DNA of 64,000 bases from Rhodobacteraceae bacterium UBA3069 (lineage in GTDB: Bacteria; Pseudomonadota; Alphaproteobacteria; Rhodobacterales; Rhodobacteraceae), in NCBI GenBank assembly GCA_002366795.1, contig DFBX01000106.1, positions 1 through 64,000 of the forward strand, in the 5' to 3' direction. The position numbers were made by a program, and so were the translations under genes. This document shows positions 25,611 through 36,654 of this stretch, in pieces. Numbering within the stretch: the first letter of the stretch is position 1; the number at the start of each line of letters is the position of its first letter. A model generated the notes under the pieces. That model was not told the origin of the DNA. It saw only the letters and a program-made list of their open reading frames with translations, and ran no database searches.

Positions 25611-27472
25611 TCAGTCGAGCCGGATATAGGCGGCATCTGACTGGCCTGCGGCGTCGATCACGGTGAGGGTCAGAAAGCCCTTGCCGATGCCGCCAAGCGT
25701 GACCTCGCGGCGGTAGATGCCTGTTTCCATGGGCTTTCCGTTGGCCAGAAGGCTGAAAGGCGGTTGGCCACGTCTGAGTTTCACTGTCAGTTCGCCACCG
25801 TTCAGCGCAAGGGTTGCCCCCGATGGCGGAAAGGCCAGTTCGGGTTTTTCCCGTGCTGTGCTGGCGCTGCCCCGGCGGGGGAAATGTTGCAGTGGCAGGG
25901 GTAGTTTGGCGCGACCGGGCAGCAGCGTTTGTGGTGGTGGGGGCGGCAGCGGATCGGCCTGTGGCTTCAGCCTTTGGAAGGCGTTGAACAGGATCGGCGC
26001 AGCATCACCGGCACCGAAGCCCCCCGGCACGGGCGTGCCGTCAGGCCGTCCGATCCAGACCCCGACCACGTGTTGCCCGTCCCATCCGATCGCCCAGGCA
26101 TCGCGGTGGCCATAGCTGGTGCCGGTTTTCCACGCGATATGCAGGGGCGGCGCATCGGGCGGCGGCGGCAGATCAGACAGGATATGCCCCACCTGCCATG
26201 CGGCAGCCGCCCCGGTGATGCGGGTCTTGCCCCCTGCCTTACGGTATTTGGCCGTCAGCGGGCGGGCGGTGCCGCCATGCGCCAGCCCGGCGTAAAGCTG
26301 CACCAGATCGTGCAGCGTGATCCCCACACCGCCCAACGCCACCGCCAACCCCGGTTTGCCCCCTGGAACCACGGGTTCGGCACCCGAGGCCCGCAGTGCG
26401 GCCATGATCTGCGGCGGGCCGAGCGCGTCGGCCAGCAACACAACGGGGATGTTCAAAGACAGGCGTAGCGCCTCTGCCACGCGCAGTTCGCCGCGGAAAT
26501 GGCCATCGAAATTCTGTGGAGCATAGAGGCCGAAGGCCACGGGGCGATCGGCGATCAGCGTTTCAGGGTGGATCAGACCCGCGTCCATTCCCATGGCATA
26601 AATCAGCGGTTTCAGCGTCGAGCCGGGGGAGCGCAATGCGCGTGTCATATCAACATGGCCCTGCGCCATGTCCAGCCCGCCGGATCCGACCGAGGCAAGG
26701 ATTTCGCCGCTTTGGTGATCGACCACCAAAATCGCGACCTGCATTCCCTTTTGGCGGGTCAAAAGCGCATCGCGGGCAAGGGTTTCAAGCCGGTCTTGCA
26801 GGTCCGCATCCAGCGTGAGTTCGTGGCGCTGTGCCAGCGGGTCTGCGCGGCGGAGGCGGTCGGTCAGGTGTGGGGCCAGCGCGGGAAATGCACGGCGCGC
26901 GCTTGGCACCGGATCGGACATGGCGACCACTGCCGTATCCTTACCAAGCACGCCAGCGGTTGCCATGCGGGCCAGTACGCGGTCGCGGGCGGCACGGGCT
27001 GCACCGGGGGCCCGGTCGGGGCGTCGCGCCTCGGGCGATTGAGGAAGGGCGATCAGCAGGGCTGCCTCTGCCTCGGTCAGGCGGGTAGGTTCCTTGCCCA
27101 GCCAGATCAACGAGGCCGCGCGGACCCCTTCGATATTGCCCCCGTATGGTGCCAGCGTCAGGTAAAGCGACAGGATCTGGTCCTTGGTCAGGTGCCGCTC
27201 CAGCGCCCATGCCAGCCGCATCTGCCGCAGCTTGCCCCGCCATGCACCGGTGCCGCCACGCTCCAGCAGGCGTGCGGATTGCATGGTCAGGGTCGATCCA
27301 CCGGACAGCACGCGCCCATGCCACGCGGCCTGCCCGATGGCCCGCAACATGGCCCGCAAGTCGACCCCGTCATGGCTGTAGAAGCGGCGATCCTCATAGG
27401 CGACCAGCATCCGCAGGAACCGCGGGTCCACCGCCCCGGACGCAGCCCCCAGACGCCAGGGCGTAGAAACGA
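25611..27472 (-). pseudogene. pbpC: Penicillin-binding protein 1C, N-terminus lost at a phage junction
   Basis: PBP1C is a bifunctional murein synthase. The remaining about 615 residues hold the transglycosylase start (AYEDRRFYSHDGVD, STLTMQSARLL), the transpeptidase motifs PGSTLK, SLN and KTGTSYG, and the C-terminal PBP1C domain. Recognisable sequence ends at WRLGAASGAVDPRF near 27457. The cytoplasmic N-terminus, membrane anchor and first part of the transglycosylase (about 80-90 residues) are replaced by phage DNA. The open frame continues to 27860, but that part is antisense phage sequence without an anchor. The usual partner, alpha-2-macroglobulin, lies upstream on the same strand and is truncated at the other side of the insert. 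Likely non-functional. Confidence 0.85.
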
Positions 27473-28187
27473 GGCCGTCGAACTCGGCAAGATCGTCACA
27501 GAACTGGATTCTGCACTTGAGGGCGCATCTGACATGTATCGCGCGGCAAACGATGGTTTCCGTGAGGCTTCCCGCGTCATCGACGCTGTGGATCAAGGCA
27601 CAGCGATGCCACGGTCGCAGGCCCGCGCCGCCGACAACGTGGCGCAATTTCAAGGTATGAACCCACAGCAACAGGGCGCGGCCAGAGTCGGATATGGCGA
27701 CAAACTGCTTGGCAAGATGGAGGCGAACGCAGCACCTACCGCAAACAAGGCAAAGCCTCTGAGAAGCCCGAAAATGCAACAAGAGGCTGGCACCATAGCG
27801 CTTGACCCTGAACTGTATTCCAGACGCCTTGGCCGAGAGGATGCCATGTGGCGGATGCAAAACCGCGCCTTGGGCGGCTCGCTTACCGCTGACAACCTAC
27901 AAGACATTTCGCAGGCGCGAGGCGTCACGGGTGGCCTTGTGGATGCTGGACGCTCTTTGCTGAATATGAACATTGGCGATGCTGCAATGAAGGTGGGGCA
28001 AGCCCTTGGGCCTGTCGCAAAAGGCCAAAACGAGGTTACCCGTGAGCTGCTTATCAAGGCTCTCATGTCAGGCGATCCGCAGGCGGTTCTGGGCCCAGCT
28101 ATGGCGCAGGAATCGCGCGGGGCGCTGCAGCAGGCTCTTATCGCGGCGCTTGTGCGGCAATCTCAGCAGCGCGGCCTTGCGCCTTAA
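27465..28187 (+). pseudogene. C-terminal fragment of a large phage virion protein
   Basis: About 240 codons read as a Gln/Ala/Met-rich helical protein (DMYRAANDGFREASRVIDA, GMNPQQQGAARVGYGDK) typical of internal virion or DNA-ejection proteins of podophages. The stop at 28187 looks genuine. The 5' part is missing; upstream of about 27465 the frame is merely antisense to pbpC. Family assignment rests on composition and its place just before a tail-fibre start, not on a specific motif. Confidence 0.6.
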
Positions 28188-28498
28188 CGCTGTTCGCGGA
28201 TTAAAACGCCGTTGATTTCCTGCCAGCCGTTTTCGCCAGCCTTCGGGGCGGGTTCCTCAATGCCGTATTTTGCGAAAAGTTCGGAATCGGTCAATTCACG
28301 GCTTGGCCCGCCGGAATAAGCGGACGCGGCGATGATAATTCCGGGCAAAACCCCAAGAGCATAAACCCAGACAGGCAGGCCGTCAGAACTGCCAGTGATG
28401 CGTTCTTGCAGGCGAACCCGCCAAGCAAAATAAGCGAAACCCACAGTGATCAGGTTTGCGACTAAAACGTCGGAGATTGTCGATAGCGAAAACAGCAT
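28184..28498 (-). CDS. Small two-pass membrane protein within the phage fragment
   Basis: The 104-residue product has two hydrophobic segments (about residues 9-27 and 45-63) followed by an acidic soluble tail (ELTDSELFAKYGIEEPAP). It is encoded opposite to the two flanking phage genes, its stop overlapping that of the upstream virion gene. The start at ATG 28498 has no good Shine-Dalgarno sequence. Position and orientation resemble phage accessory (moron) genes, so a lysis or superinfection-exclusion role is possible but only inferred. Confidence 0.55.
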   Translation of the reverse strand: MLFSLSTISDVLVANLITVGFAYFAWRVRLQERITGSSDGLPVWVYALGVLPGIIIAASAYSGGPSRELTDSELFAKYGIEEPAPKAGENGWQEINGVLIREQR

Positions 28499-28546
28499 TG
28501 GCAAACCGTGAAGAAATCATACAGAAATGTCAACTAGGAGGCGATG

Positions 28547-28866
28547 ATGCCAAGATCAGGTGCAGGCGTATACAGCCAGCAGGCACGGCAGCGGTAAGCG
28601 GAGATCCGATCAGTTCAGTGAAATATAACACGCTGGTTTCCGATTTTGTGTCAGATGCGAATGCGGTTCGTCCTGCCGTGGCAGGCGGAACGGGCGAGTC
28701 ATCTATTGCATCGCTCAAGGTTACAATGGGTGTTGATAGCGACGTGATCGGATATGTGAACGGGTTAAACCCAATAGCCGACAGGTTCCCGTATTTCGAC
28801 ACTGACACCAGCATGTCTACGTCATCTTTGACGAGCATCGGGCGCGGCATTCTAAGCAAGCCGCCA
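28547..28866 (+). pseudogene. N-terminal fragment of a phage tail-fibre gene with a one-base frameshift
   Basis: AGGAGG (28536-28541) precedes ATG-ATG, and the protein begins MPRSGAGVYSQ, then stops after 15 codons. In another frame it resumes as PAGTAAVSGDPISSVKYNT and NAVRPAVAGGTGESS, the classic start of phage tail fibres. Adding one base between about 28560 and 28590 would join the parts. The frame ends in LTSIGRGIL, the beginning of the common LTSFGRSLLDDADAAA tail-fibre motif, cut off by the host junction. The gene is doubly broken. Confidence 0.7.
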
Positions 28867-31800
28867 GCGGGGTGGCGAAATCGCGCCCCTTTTCATCGGC
28901 GAAATAGCGCAGATCGCCCATCGCGGCGCGGCCTTCGCGGGCCAGCACCAGCAGCGCATAGGCGATATCGCTGCCACCGCTATTGGCGCCTTCGCTGAAG
29001 TCGGGGGCGTAATTGACACGGTTGCGCAAGTTGTCCATCGCCATGTCAAAGGCGCGGGCAGGCACGCTGTGCCCCTCGGCCCGCGCGCGCGACAGGAAGC
29101 CCGAGACATAGGCATCCAGCCAGAAATCCCCGCTGTCAGCGCGCCAAAGGCCAAAGGCCCCGTTGCTGGCCTGGCGTGACAGAACACGCTCGATCGCCTG
29201 ATCGACGCGGGTTTGCGCCTGCGGCTTGCTCCTCAGCCCCATCGCCTTGCTGACCGAGGACAGGTAAAGCAGCGGCATCGCTTGGCTGGTCACCTGTTCG
29301 GTGCAGCCATAGGGGTAGCGGTCCAGCTGCGCCAGCAGGCGGGGCGCATCCAGCCGCACCAACGGGCCGGCGGCAACTATGGCAGTTCCGGTGCCCTCGC
29401 GCAGATCGGCATAAAGGTTCGCGTCCAGCGTAAAGGTGTCCCCCGCGCCAAGGCTGAACCTGCGGGTGGTGGATGTTTCGGGATCTAGGCTGCGCACGCC
29501 AAGGGTCAGTTCCTTGGTCAGGGTCTGCCCGTCCGGCAGGGTCAGCGCGATTTGCACCGGGTAATCGCCGGGTTCTCCTGCGGCGAAAGGCAAGCGCAGG
29601 GTGGCTTTTCCGCCCTGTTCCAGCGTCACCTTGTCCGGTGCGCCTTGCAGGCCCAGCCCTTCGGCTGTCACGGCAAGGGGCATTGCCCCCGTCGCGCCTT
29701 CGGTATGGACGAATTCCAGCAGCAGACGCGCAGTATCGCCCGGCGCAAGGAAGCGCGGCAGCGATGCGGTGATCGCCACCGGATCGCGCACCACCACATC
29801 AGCCTTTGCTTGCCCGACGGCGGTATCGGTCCATGCCACGGCCATCAACCGCACGGTGCCGTTGAAATCAGGCAGGTCGAACTGCACATCGGCAGTGCCA
29901 TCGGCGCCAATCGTCACCGGTCCGCTGAAGAAGGCGACCAGATCCTCGGTCGGGGGGGCGCTTTGCATACGCATCTGGGCCGTGGCATCGCCGCCCGAAC
30001 GAACCTGCCCCATCGCCCCGTTCATCCCGTCGATCAGGCGGCCATAAATATCGCGCATCTCTATGCCCAGGCGGCGCTGGCCAAAGTAGTGGTCTGCAGG
30101 ATCGGGGGATTGGAATCCGGTGAGGTTTAGGATACCCAGATCGACAGCGGCCAGCGTCACATGGGCAGTTTGCCCCTTGGTGCCTGCCACCTTGACCGTC
30201 GCAGTCATCGACCCGCGCGGCGCGGTAACGCCCGGCGCATCCAGCGTGACATCCAACAGCCGCGTGCCGGGATCGACGGCAGCATGGGCAAGCCCCAAAG
30301 CGCGAGCGGGGTTATGCCCCGCCGCAATATCCATCGGGCGGATCACCTGTGCGGTGACATAGGCACCCGCGCCCCATTCATCGGTCACGGGCAGGTCGAT
30401 TACGGTTTCGCCCTTGGTAACATCGACAGTGCGCGCGGCGATCAGCCGGTTCGACATGACATGCACCACGGCCTGTCCGGCAAAGCGCGGCACGATCCGC
30501 AGGCGGGCCGTATCCCCCACGGCGTAGGTTTCGCGGTCCAACGACATTTCCAGCATATCGGGCGAGGCGGCAGCATCCGCAGCCGCGTACCAGCCCGCAT
30601 CGAACCGGACCGAGGCAGCGGCGTAGGCCCCCCCCGACCGTGCAACCACCAGTTCATACTGGCCCCATTCCACCGGAGCGGTCAGCGCGATCGGGGCATC
30701 GCCCAGAACGGCCCATCCCGAAACCATACGGGTGTGTCTTGTAATTGGCTCCCACTTCCAGTTGCCATATTGCTGATACCACTGATACCGCGTTTCGATT
30801 CGGTTCAAATGCCATGTCACCTGCATCGGCACGGGCTGGCTATCGGGGCCAAGCGCGATGATGCGGAACGCGGCCTCGCCGCCTTCGGGCACTGCCCCTT
30901 CAAACCCGCGGGCAATGCCGATCACCGGTTGGTCCGGCATGATCTGGCGGGTGATGCGCCGTTCGACCGGACGACCCGACCCTTCGGACAGGCGCATGGT
31001 CACGGCCATGTCCAACGGACGGTCGGTGGTAATGTCCGGCAGTTCCAACGCGGCGGTCAGCGCGCCCTTGGCATCGGTCACGCCACGCGCCATGGATTTG
31101 GATCGGGCATAAATTTCCTCGTCCTGCAGCCCGAAACTGTAGCCCTTCCAGCCCTCCAGCGCAGAGGCAGGGCGCAGGGTCACGTCGCCTTCGGCGACTA
31201 GGCCGGAAGCAGGCGCGCCAAACAGGTAGCGCGCGGTCAGCGTCAGCGGCGGGGTATCGCCCGGACGGACCGGCGCATCGGGCAGCGCCATGTCGAAATC
31301 GATCCGCTCGGGCAGGAAATCCTCGACCAGGACATTTGCCTGCGCCAGCGCGGGCGCGTCCACATCGGCCTTGATCGACAGTTTCCAAGTGCCGCGCGGG
31401 GCGGTCGCACCGATAGGCAGGGCAAAGACATGCCCGCCCGCACTGTCATCGGCGGACAGGTGGCGCGCATATTCCACCCCGTCGGGTCGGGTCAGGATCG
31501 CGGTCAGCGGCAGCCCGGTGATCGCCGCCGCCTGCCCGTCGCGGGCAAGGGCCGTGGCGTGAATCACCTCACCCGCGCGGTAAGCACCGCGATCAGTGGT
31601 CAGGAACACATCAACGGGCGGCGAAGGCTGGTGCCCCTCGACGCCCCTGTCCGACAGGTCGAACGCCGGATCGGTCATCGACAGGAACGCCATGTCGCTC
31701 CCCTGCATCGCCATCAGCAACGCGGGTTCCGACCCGCCGCGCCCCAGCGCCAGAGCGGCACCGAAATGCGCGCGTCCTTCGGCATCGGTCTGCGCCTCGC

Positions 31801-33400
31801 CCAGCACGGCATTGGCGCGGGATACCAGCTGCACCCGGACGCCAGCCACGGGCTGCGCATTGCCCAGGCCGCGCACGGACACATGCACCCCATCCGCGCC
31901 CTTCAGAACCGACAGCCCCAGATCGGACAGCACGAACCACTGCGTCGCGCCGGGCTCCTCCTGCGGATCGCTGCCGGGAATCACAGCTTTCAGCGCGTAA
32001 ATTCCCGTTTTCTGCCCCTTCAATGCCGCGCCCATGGGCAGGCGGGTGGTCATGTCGCGGTTCAGGTCATTGCCCACCTCGGCCGTGCCGACCCAAACCT
32101 CTTGCCCGATCTCCCCGGAGAAGGTCTGATCCTGCCAATAGCTGAGCGGACGACCGAAATACCCCTGTTGCATGGCGCGCAGCAGGTTGCGGTCATCGAC
32201 ACGGCGCAGGGACAGATCCAGCGTGCCGGTGTTGACCGTTTCCACCGGCAACGCGGCATCGGCGGCGCGGGGCAACACATAGGCACGGCCCGGAAAGCGC
32301 ACGGCGGGGTTTCGGTCACGGATATACATCGCCAGATCGACATCGCGGCTCAGCGCCTCGCCGCTGGCTGCGGGCAGCCCGCGCCGCAGCACCACCTTGT
32401 AGCGTTGCCCGTGTTCGCCGCCGCCAAGGCAAAGCTGCCGGTTCGAGGCTTCAACGCTCATCTGGTCGGCACCTGCGCCCACGATCTTGACGTAAGGCGC
32501 ATAGTCCACCCCCGCCTTTAACAGCGGTTCGGAAAACTCGGCGCAGATGCGCGGCGCGGCCAGATCATTTTCGGCAAGGGTATCGGTGACACGAAACCCG
32601 TATTTGCCAATCGCTATGTCCAGTGCCGCCACGATTTCAGGACGGAGCTGCATGGATTCGGCCAGCCGCAGCGCCGGGACCATGTCGCGTCCCCTGCCCT
32701 GCTCCTCCAGCGCACGCGCCATCACCTCCAGCGCCGATACCTTCTGGCCCGAATTTAACGACCGCAGATAGGCGTTGATCACCGCCTGCAAGGCACGTTC
32801 CCGCATGGCGTTCCGGTTCTTGGCCTTGGGCGCGGCCAGCAGGGTATACCGCGCATAATCCAGCCAATAGGGGGCAAGGTCGGTCAAGGATACGGCTGCC
32901 CCCATGAACCGCAACGCCGCCTCGTAATCAGCCGCGAAGGCACGGTCGCGGGCGGCTTCGGTCAGCGTACTCTCTGTGCGTTCGTTGACGGGATGCAGCC
33001 CGCCAATGCCGTTTGCCTGCCCCATGGCGGCGGAAAAATCACGCGCGTTCAGGAAATCCAGCTCTGTCGCGGCGGTGTCGGCGCGGGCCAGCGCGCCCTG
33101 GTCGGCGGCGACCACAACGGCGGACCACGCCCCTTCGTAGGTCTTGCGCTCGGTCACGCCTGCCTTGGGAAAACAGGCATTGGACCGGCTGTTGAAGGTA
33201 AAGGCGCTGCACGCCGGATCTGCCAGGCACAAACGCTCGCAAGACCGGTAATCGGTGTCGAACAGCGCCTGAAGGTCCGACCCGTAAAAATCGGTATCGC
33301 GCGTGACGATCACGCGGCGCTCTGGCATCACCGTGGTCTCGGCCCATGCTGGCAGGGAAGACAGCAACACCAAGGCAAGGATTTTCAAAGCGCGGCACAT
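28817..33400 (-). pseudogene. Alpha-2-macroglobulin family protein (YfhM-like), C-terminus lost
   Basis: Bacterial alpha-2-macroglobulins trap proteases in the periplasm and are usually encoded next to pbpC. The product starts with a signal peptide (MCRALKILALVLLSSLPAWA) and a PAN/Apple-like segment with paired cysteines (CERLCLADPACSAF, about residues 40-95). Macroglobulin domains follow, and the thioester motif GCTEQ has Cys1366. The native sequence stops at GRDFATPLAA near codon 1511; relatives are roughly 300 residues longer, so the end of the thioester/receptor-like domains is missing. The last about 17 codons are phage-derived. AGGAG lies eight bases before the ATG at 33400, and the longer upstream frame lacks a signal sequence. 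Confidence 0.88.
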
Positions 33401-33569
33401 CACGAATTCTCCTGTTTGGAATGACTGCGATGCTGCACCTGCCCCCCACGCATTGCAAGGTTTCCAAAGGTCGGGTTTTCCCGCCTTTTTACCGTATCGC
33501 TTAACCGGTTTTTCACCCTGATCGGCGAATTTGCAATCTGGGGATGCCGGAAAAGACGGAGGCCGGGCT

Positions 33570-35771
33570 TTGAGTCTTGCAAACAAACTGGCCGAAGAAC
33601 GGCGTGCTAGGCTGGGTGCCGAACGGATGCTTGAACTCAAGCAGGCCGAACTTTCCGCCGCCAATCGAAAACTGGGTCGTCACGCCAAGCAGCTTACCGA
33701 GGAAATCGTCGAAACGCGGGCGCAGGTCGAAACCTTCCGGAATGAAAACCAGCGCGTCAAATCCGACCTGAGCATCGCCAATGAAAAGGTGCAGGTGGCC
33801 GAACGGCGGCTTTGGCACTCGATCGAGACGATTCAGGACGGGTTCGCCTTTTTCGACTTGGACAACATCATGATAGCGGCGAACCACGCCTATCTGGCCG
33901 TGTTCGACAGGCTGGAGGAGGTCGCCCCCGGCATTTCCTATCCGCGCATCCTGCAACTGACAACCGAGGAAGGGATCGTGAATATCGGTGACACGCGGCC
34001 GTCGGATTGGCGGGCCGAAATGCTGCATCGCTGGGAATCGCCGGACCCCCAGCCGGTCACACTGCGCCTGTGGAATGACCAGTATATCCGCCTGATCGAC
34101 CAGCGCGGCCATGGCGGCGACGTGGTGACGCTGGCGTTGAACATCACCGAAACCGTTCGCTATGAAAAGGAACTGCAACAGGCCCGCAAGGTGGCCGAAG
34201 CAGCCGCGCGCGCCAAATCCGCCTTTCTTGCCAACATGAGCCACGAGATCAGAACCCCCTTGAACGGGGTCGTGGGCATGGCCGAATTGCTGACCGACAC
34301 CAGTATGAGCGAGGAGCAGCGACTTTACGTCAACACCATCAAGAACTCGGCCGAGGCGCTGCTGGTCATTATCAACGACGTGCTGGATTATTCGAAGATC
34401 GAGGCCGAGAAGCTGGTGCTGCATCCCGAACCCTTCGACCTGGAAAGGTGCATCCACGAAGTCATCATGCTGTTGCAACCCACCACGCGGGAAAAAGGCA
34501 TCGACCTTCTTGTGGATTACGACCTGTTCCTGCCGACGCTGTTCCTTGGCGATCCAGGGCGCATCCGGCAGGTCTTGACCAACCTTCTGGGCAACGCGGT
34601 CAAGTTCACGCTTAAGGGCCATGTGCTGGTGCGGGTAACGGGGATGCACCCGGAACATTCCATCCTGACCAATATCCACATCACGGTCGAGGATACGGGC
34701 ATCGGCATCCCCGCCGCCAAGGTCGATTACATCTTTGGCGAATTCAACCAGGTCGAAGACGACCGAAATCGCCAGTTCGAAGGCACCGGGCTGGGGCTGG
34801 CGATCTCGCAGCGGCTGATCAGCATGATGGACGGCAAGATCTGGGTCGAAAGCGAAGAGGGGGCTGGATCGGCCTTTGGGTTCCAGATCGCCCTGCCTAT
34901 GGCCGACCTGGACGAGGCCGCCGCGCCGGAACTGCCGCGCGGCTTGACCCGCGGGCTGGTGATCGACCCGGTCGCAGTGAACCGCCAGATCCAAGCCAAG
35001 CAGCTTGAACTGATGGGCATCGAAGCGACCTGCCTTGATTCAGGGCGGGCCGTTCTGGACCTGCTGAATGCGGGCGAAGGCGGGTTCGACGTGATCCTGA
35101 CCGACCACAACATGCCCGAGATGGACGGTCTGGAACTGGCCGAAACGCTGCGCTCTCGCGGGGTCGAGGCCCCGATCCTGCTGTTTTCGACCAACTCCAG
35201 CTATGCCGCACAGGACCCGGCCCGACAATTCGTTCAAGGCGTGCTGCAAAAACCGACCCCGCGCCGCGAACTTTTCGCCCGCTTGCGCGAACTGGCCCCG
35301 GGATTCGTCGAACCGCCCCCCGGATCGCAACCGGCAAAGGCCCGCGCCATGCGGGTTCTTGCCGCCGAGGATAACAAGACCAACCGCCTGGTGTTCGGCA
35401 AGATGATCAAGTCGCTGGATATCGACCTGCGCTTTGCCACCAATGGCGAGGAGGCTGTCGAAGCCTATGCGGACTTCCGGCCCGATCTGATTTTCATGGA
35501 TATCTCCATGCCCCGGATGGATGGCAAACAGGCCACGATCGCGATCCGCGCCGCCGAAACCGCGCAGGAGCCGGATGCGCAGCGCACACCTATTATCGCC
35601 ATGACCGCCCACGCCATGGATGGTGACCGCGAGGGGATCATGTCGGCCGGGCTGGACGATTACCTGACCAAGCCCCTGCGCAAACAGGCTATCATCGACC
35701 ACGTCATTGCAAACTGTCCAGAAGGCGCCCGCCCGCCCCTGCCCGACGAAAAAGGCCAGCAGGTCGGCTGA
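33570..35771 (+). CDS. Hybrid sensor histidine kinase with two receiver domains
   Basis: The 733-residue cytoplasmic kinase has an N-terminal coiled coil (about 1-85), a PAS-like domain (about 90-200), HisKA with His225 in NMSHEIRTPLNG, and HATPase with EDTGIGIP and GTGLGLAIS. REC1 follows (about 460-580, LTDHNMPEMDG), then REC2 (about 590-715, FMDISMPRMDG). REC1 lacks the usual acidic pair at its start (LVIDPVAV instead of DDD), while REC2 keeps AAEDNKTN. There are no membrane segments, so input is cytosolic. The TTG at 33570 is chosen for GGAGG seven bases upstream. It diverges from the alpha-2-macroglobulin gene; no obvious partner regulator is adjacent. Confidence 0.9.
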   Translation: MSLANKLAEERRARLGAERMLELKQAELSAANRKLGRHAKQLTEEIVETRAQVETFRNENQRVKSDLSIANEKVQVAERRLWHSIETIQDGFAFFDLDNIMIAANHAYLAVFDRLEEVAPGISYPRILQLTTEEGIVNIGDTRPSDWRAEMLHRWESPDPQPVTLRLWNDQYIRLIDQRGHGGDVVTLALNITETVRYEKELQQARKVAEAAARAKSAFLANMSHEIRTPLNGVVGMAELLTDTSMSEEQRLYVNTIKNSAEALLVIINDVLDYSKIEAEKLVLHPEPFDLERCIHEVIMLLQPTTREKGIDLLVDYDLFLPTLFLGDPGRIRQVLTNLLGNAVKFTLKGHVLVRVTGMHPEHSILTNIHITVEDTGIGIPAAKVDYIFGEFNQVEDDRNRQFEGTGLGLAISQRLISMMDGKIWVESEEGAGSAFGFQIALPMADLDEAAAPELPRGLTRGLVIDPVAVNRQIQAKQLELMGIEATCLDSGRAVLDLLNAGEGGFDVILTDHNMPEMDGLELAETLRSRGVEAPILLFSTNSSYAAQDPARQFVQGVLQKPTPRRELFARLRELAPGFVEPPPGSQPAKARAMRVLAAEDNKTNRLVFGKMIKSLDIDLRFATNGEEAVEAYADFRPDLIFMDISMPRMDGKQATIAIRAAETAQEPDAQRTPIIAMTAHAMDGDREGIMSAGLDDYLTKPLRKQAIIDHVIANCPEGARPPLPDEKGQQVG

Positions 35772-35844
35772 TCCGCGTCATAACGGCGCTTGCCAAGCCC
35801 GCGCGCACGCCCATACTGCACCTGCAACAAAAAGGGGCGGGCTT

Positions 35845-36654
35845 ATGAATTTCATGTCGATCATCTGGATTTTCATCCTGATCTCGGCCCTGCAACCGGC
35901 CTTGCAAAAGCGCGTGCAGGAAATGCTGCGCCAGCGCAAAATCGACGAGATCGAGCGCGCGCGCGGCTCTCGTGTCATTCTTCTGGTTCATCGGCAGGAA
36001 ACCATGTCGTTCCTTGGCTTTCCGTTGATGCGCTATATCGACGTGCAGGACAGCGAACAGGTGCTGCGCGTGATCGACGCAACCGACCCGAACACCCCCA
36101 TAGACCTGGTCCTGCACACGCCCGGCGGCTTGGTTCTGGCCGCCACGCAAATCAGCCGCGCGCTGAAGGCGCACAAAGGCGGGGTGCGCGTGTTGGTGCC
36201 GCATTACGCGATGTCCGGCGGCACGCTGATGGCGCTTGCCGCGGACGAGATCGTGATGAACCGCCACGCGGTACTTGGCTCTGTGGACCCGCAGATCGGA
36301 CAGGCGGCTGCGGCCTCGATCCTGGCGGCGGTGGCGCGCAAACCCGTGGCCGAGGTTGACGACGAGACCCTGATCCAGGCGGATATGGCGCAAAAGGCGA
36401 TCGAACAGGTCACGGTCGAGGCAACGGCACTGCTTGCCTCGCATATGCAGCAGAACGAAGCGCGCGAACTGGGCGAACGTCTTGCCAGCGGGCATTGGAC
36501 GCATGATTACCCGATCTCCTCGGCCGAGGCCCGCATGATGGGCCTGCCGGTGTCCACGGATATGCCGGACAGCGTGATGCAGTTGATGCAACTGTATCCC
36601 CAGCCGGCGAACAAGAAGGGCGGCGTCGAGTACCTGCCGCGCAAAGCGCCCTGA
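35845..36654 (+). CDS. SDH-family Clp-fold serine proteinase (PF01972-like)
   Basis: The 269-residue protein starts with one hydrophobic anchor (MNFMSIIWIFILISAL) and continues with a ClpP/crotonase-type fold. The nucleophile block is YAMSGGTLMALAADEIVM and is followed by NRHAVLGSVDPQ, giving the Ser-Asp-His set after which the SDH family is named; HTPGGLVLAA forms the preceding oxyanion region. Relatives act as membrane-bound SppA-like proteases. AAAGGGGCGGG precedes the ATG. It follows the hybrid kinase by 73 bases and could be co-transcribed with it. Confidence 0.85.
   Translation: MNFMSIIWIFILISALQPALQKRVQEMLRQRKIDEIERARGSRVILLVHRQETMSFLGFPLMRYIDVQDSEQVLRVIDATDPNTPIDLVLHTPGGLVLAATQISRALKAHKGGVRVLVPHYAMSGGTLMALAADEIVMNRHAVLGSVDPQIGQAAAASILAAVARKPVAEVDDETLIQADMAQKAIEQVTVEATALLASHMQQNEARELGERLASGHWTHDYPISSAEARMMGLPVSTDMPDSVMQLMQLYPQPANKKGGVEYLPRKAP

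Larger units (their letters stand above)
27465..28866. mobile_element. Phage structural-gene fragment replacing the alpha-2-macroglobulin/pbpC junction
   Basis: About 1.4 kb of less GC-rich DNA with phage-type coding: the end of a virion protein gene (+), a small membrane-protein gene (-) and the start of a tail-fibre gene (+). Both ends fall inside coding sequence of phage and host alike. There is no integrase, no att-like repeat and no terminal inverted repeat visible. The fragment substitutes for about 0.9 kb of alpha-2-macroglobulin and about 0.25 kb of pbpC as judged from family lengths, so it is a deletion-substitution rather than a clean insertion. Confidence 0.75.

Noticed and set aside
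27465..28866. Intact prophage or gene-transfer-agent segment
   Set aside because: Only fragments of structural genes are present; no capsid, portal, terminase, integrase or att repeats are visible within or beside the fragment.
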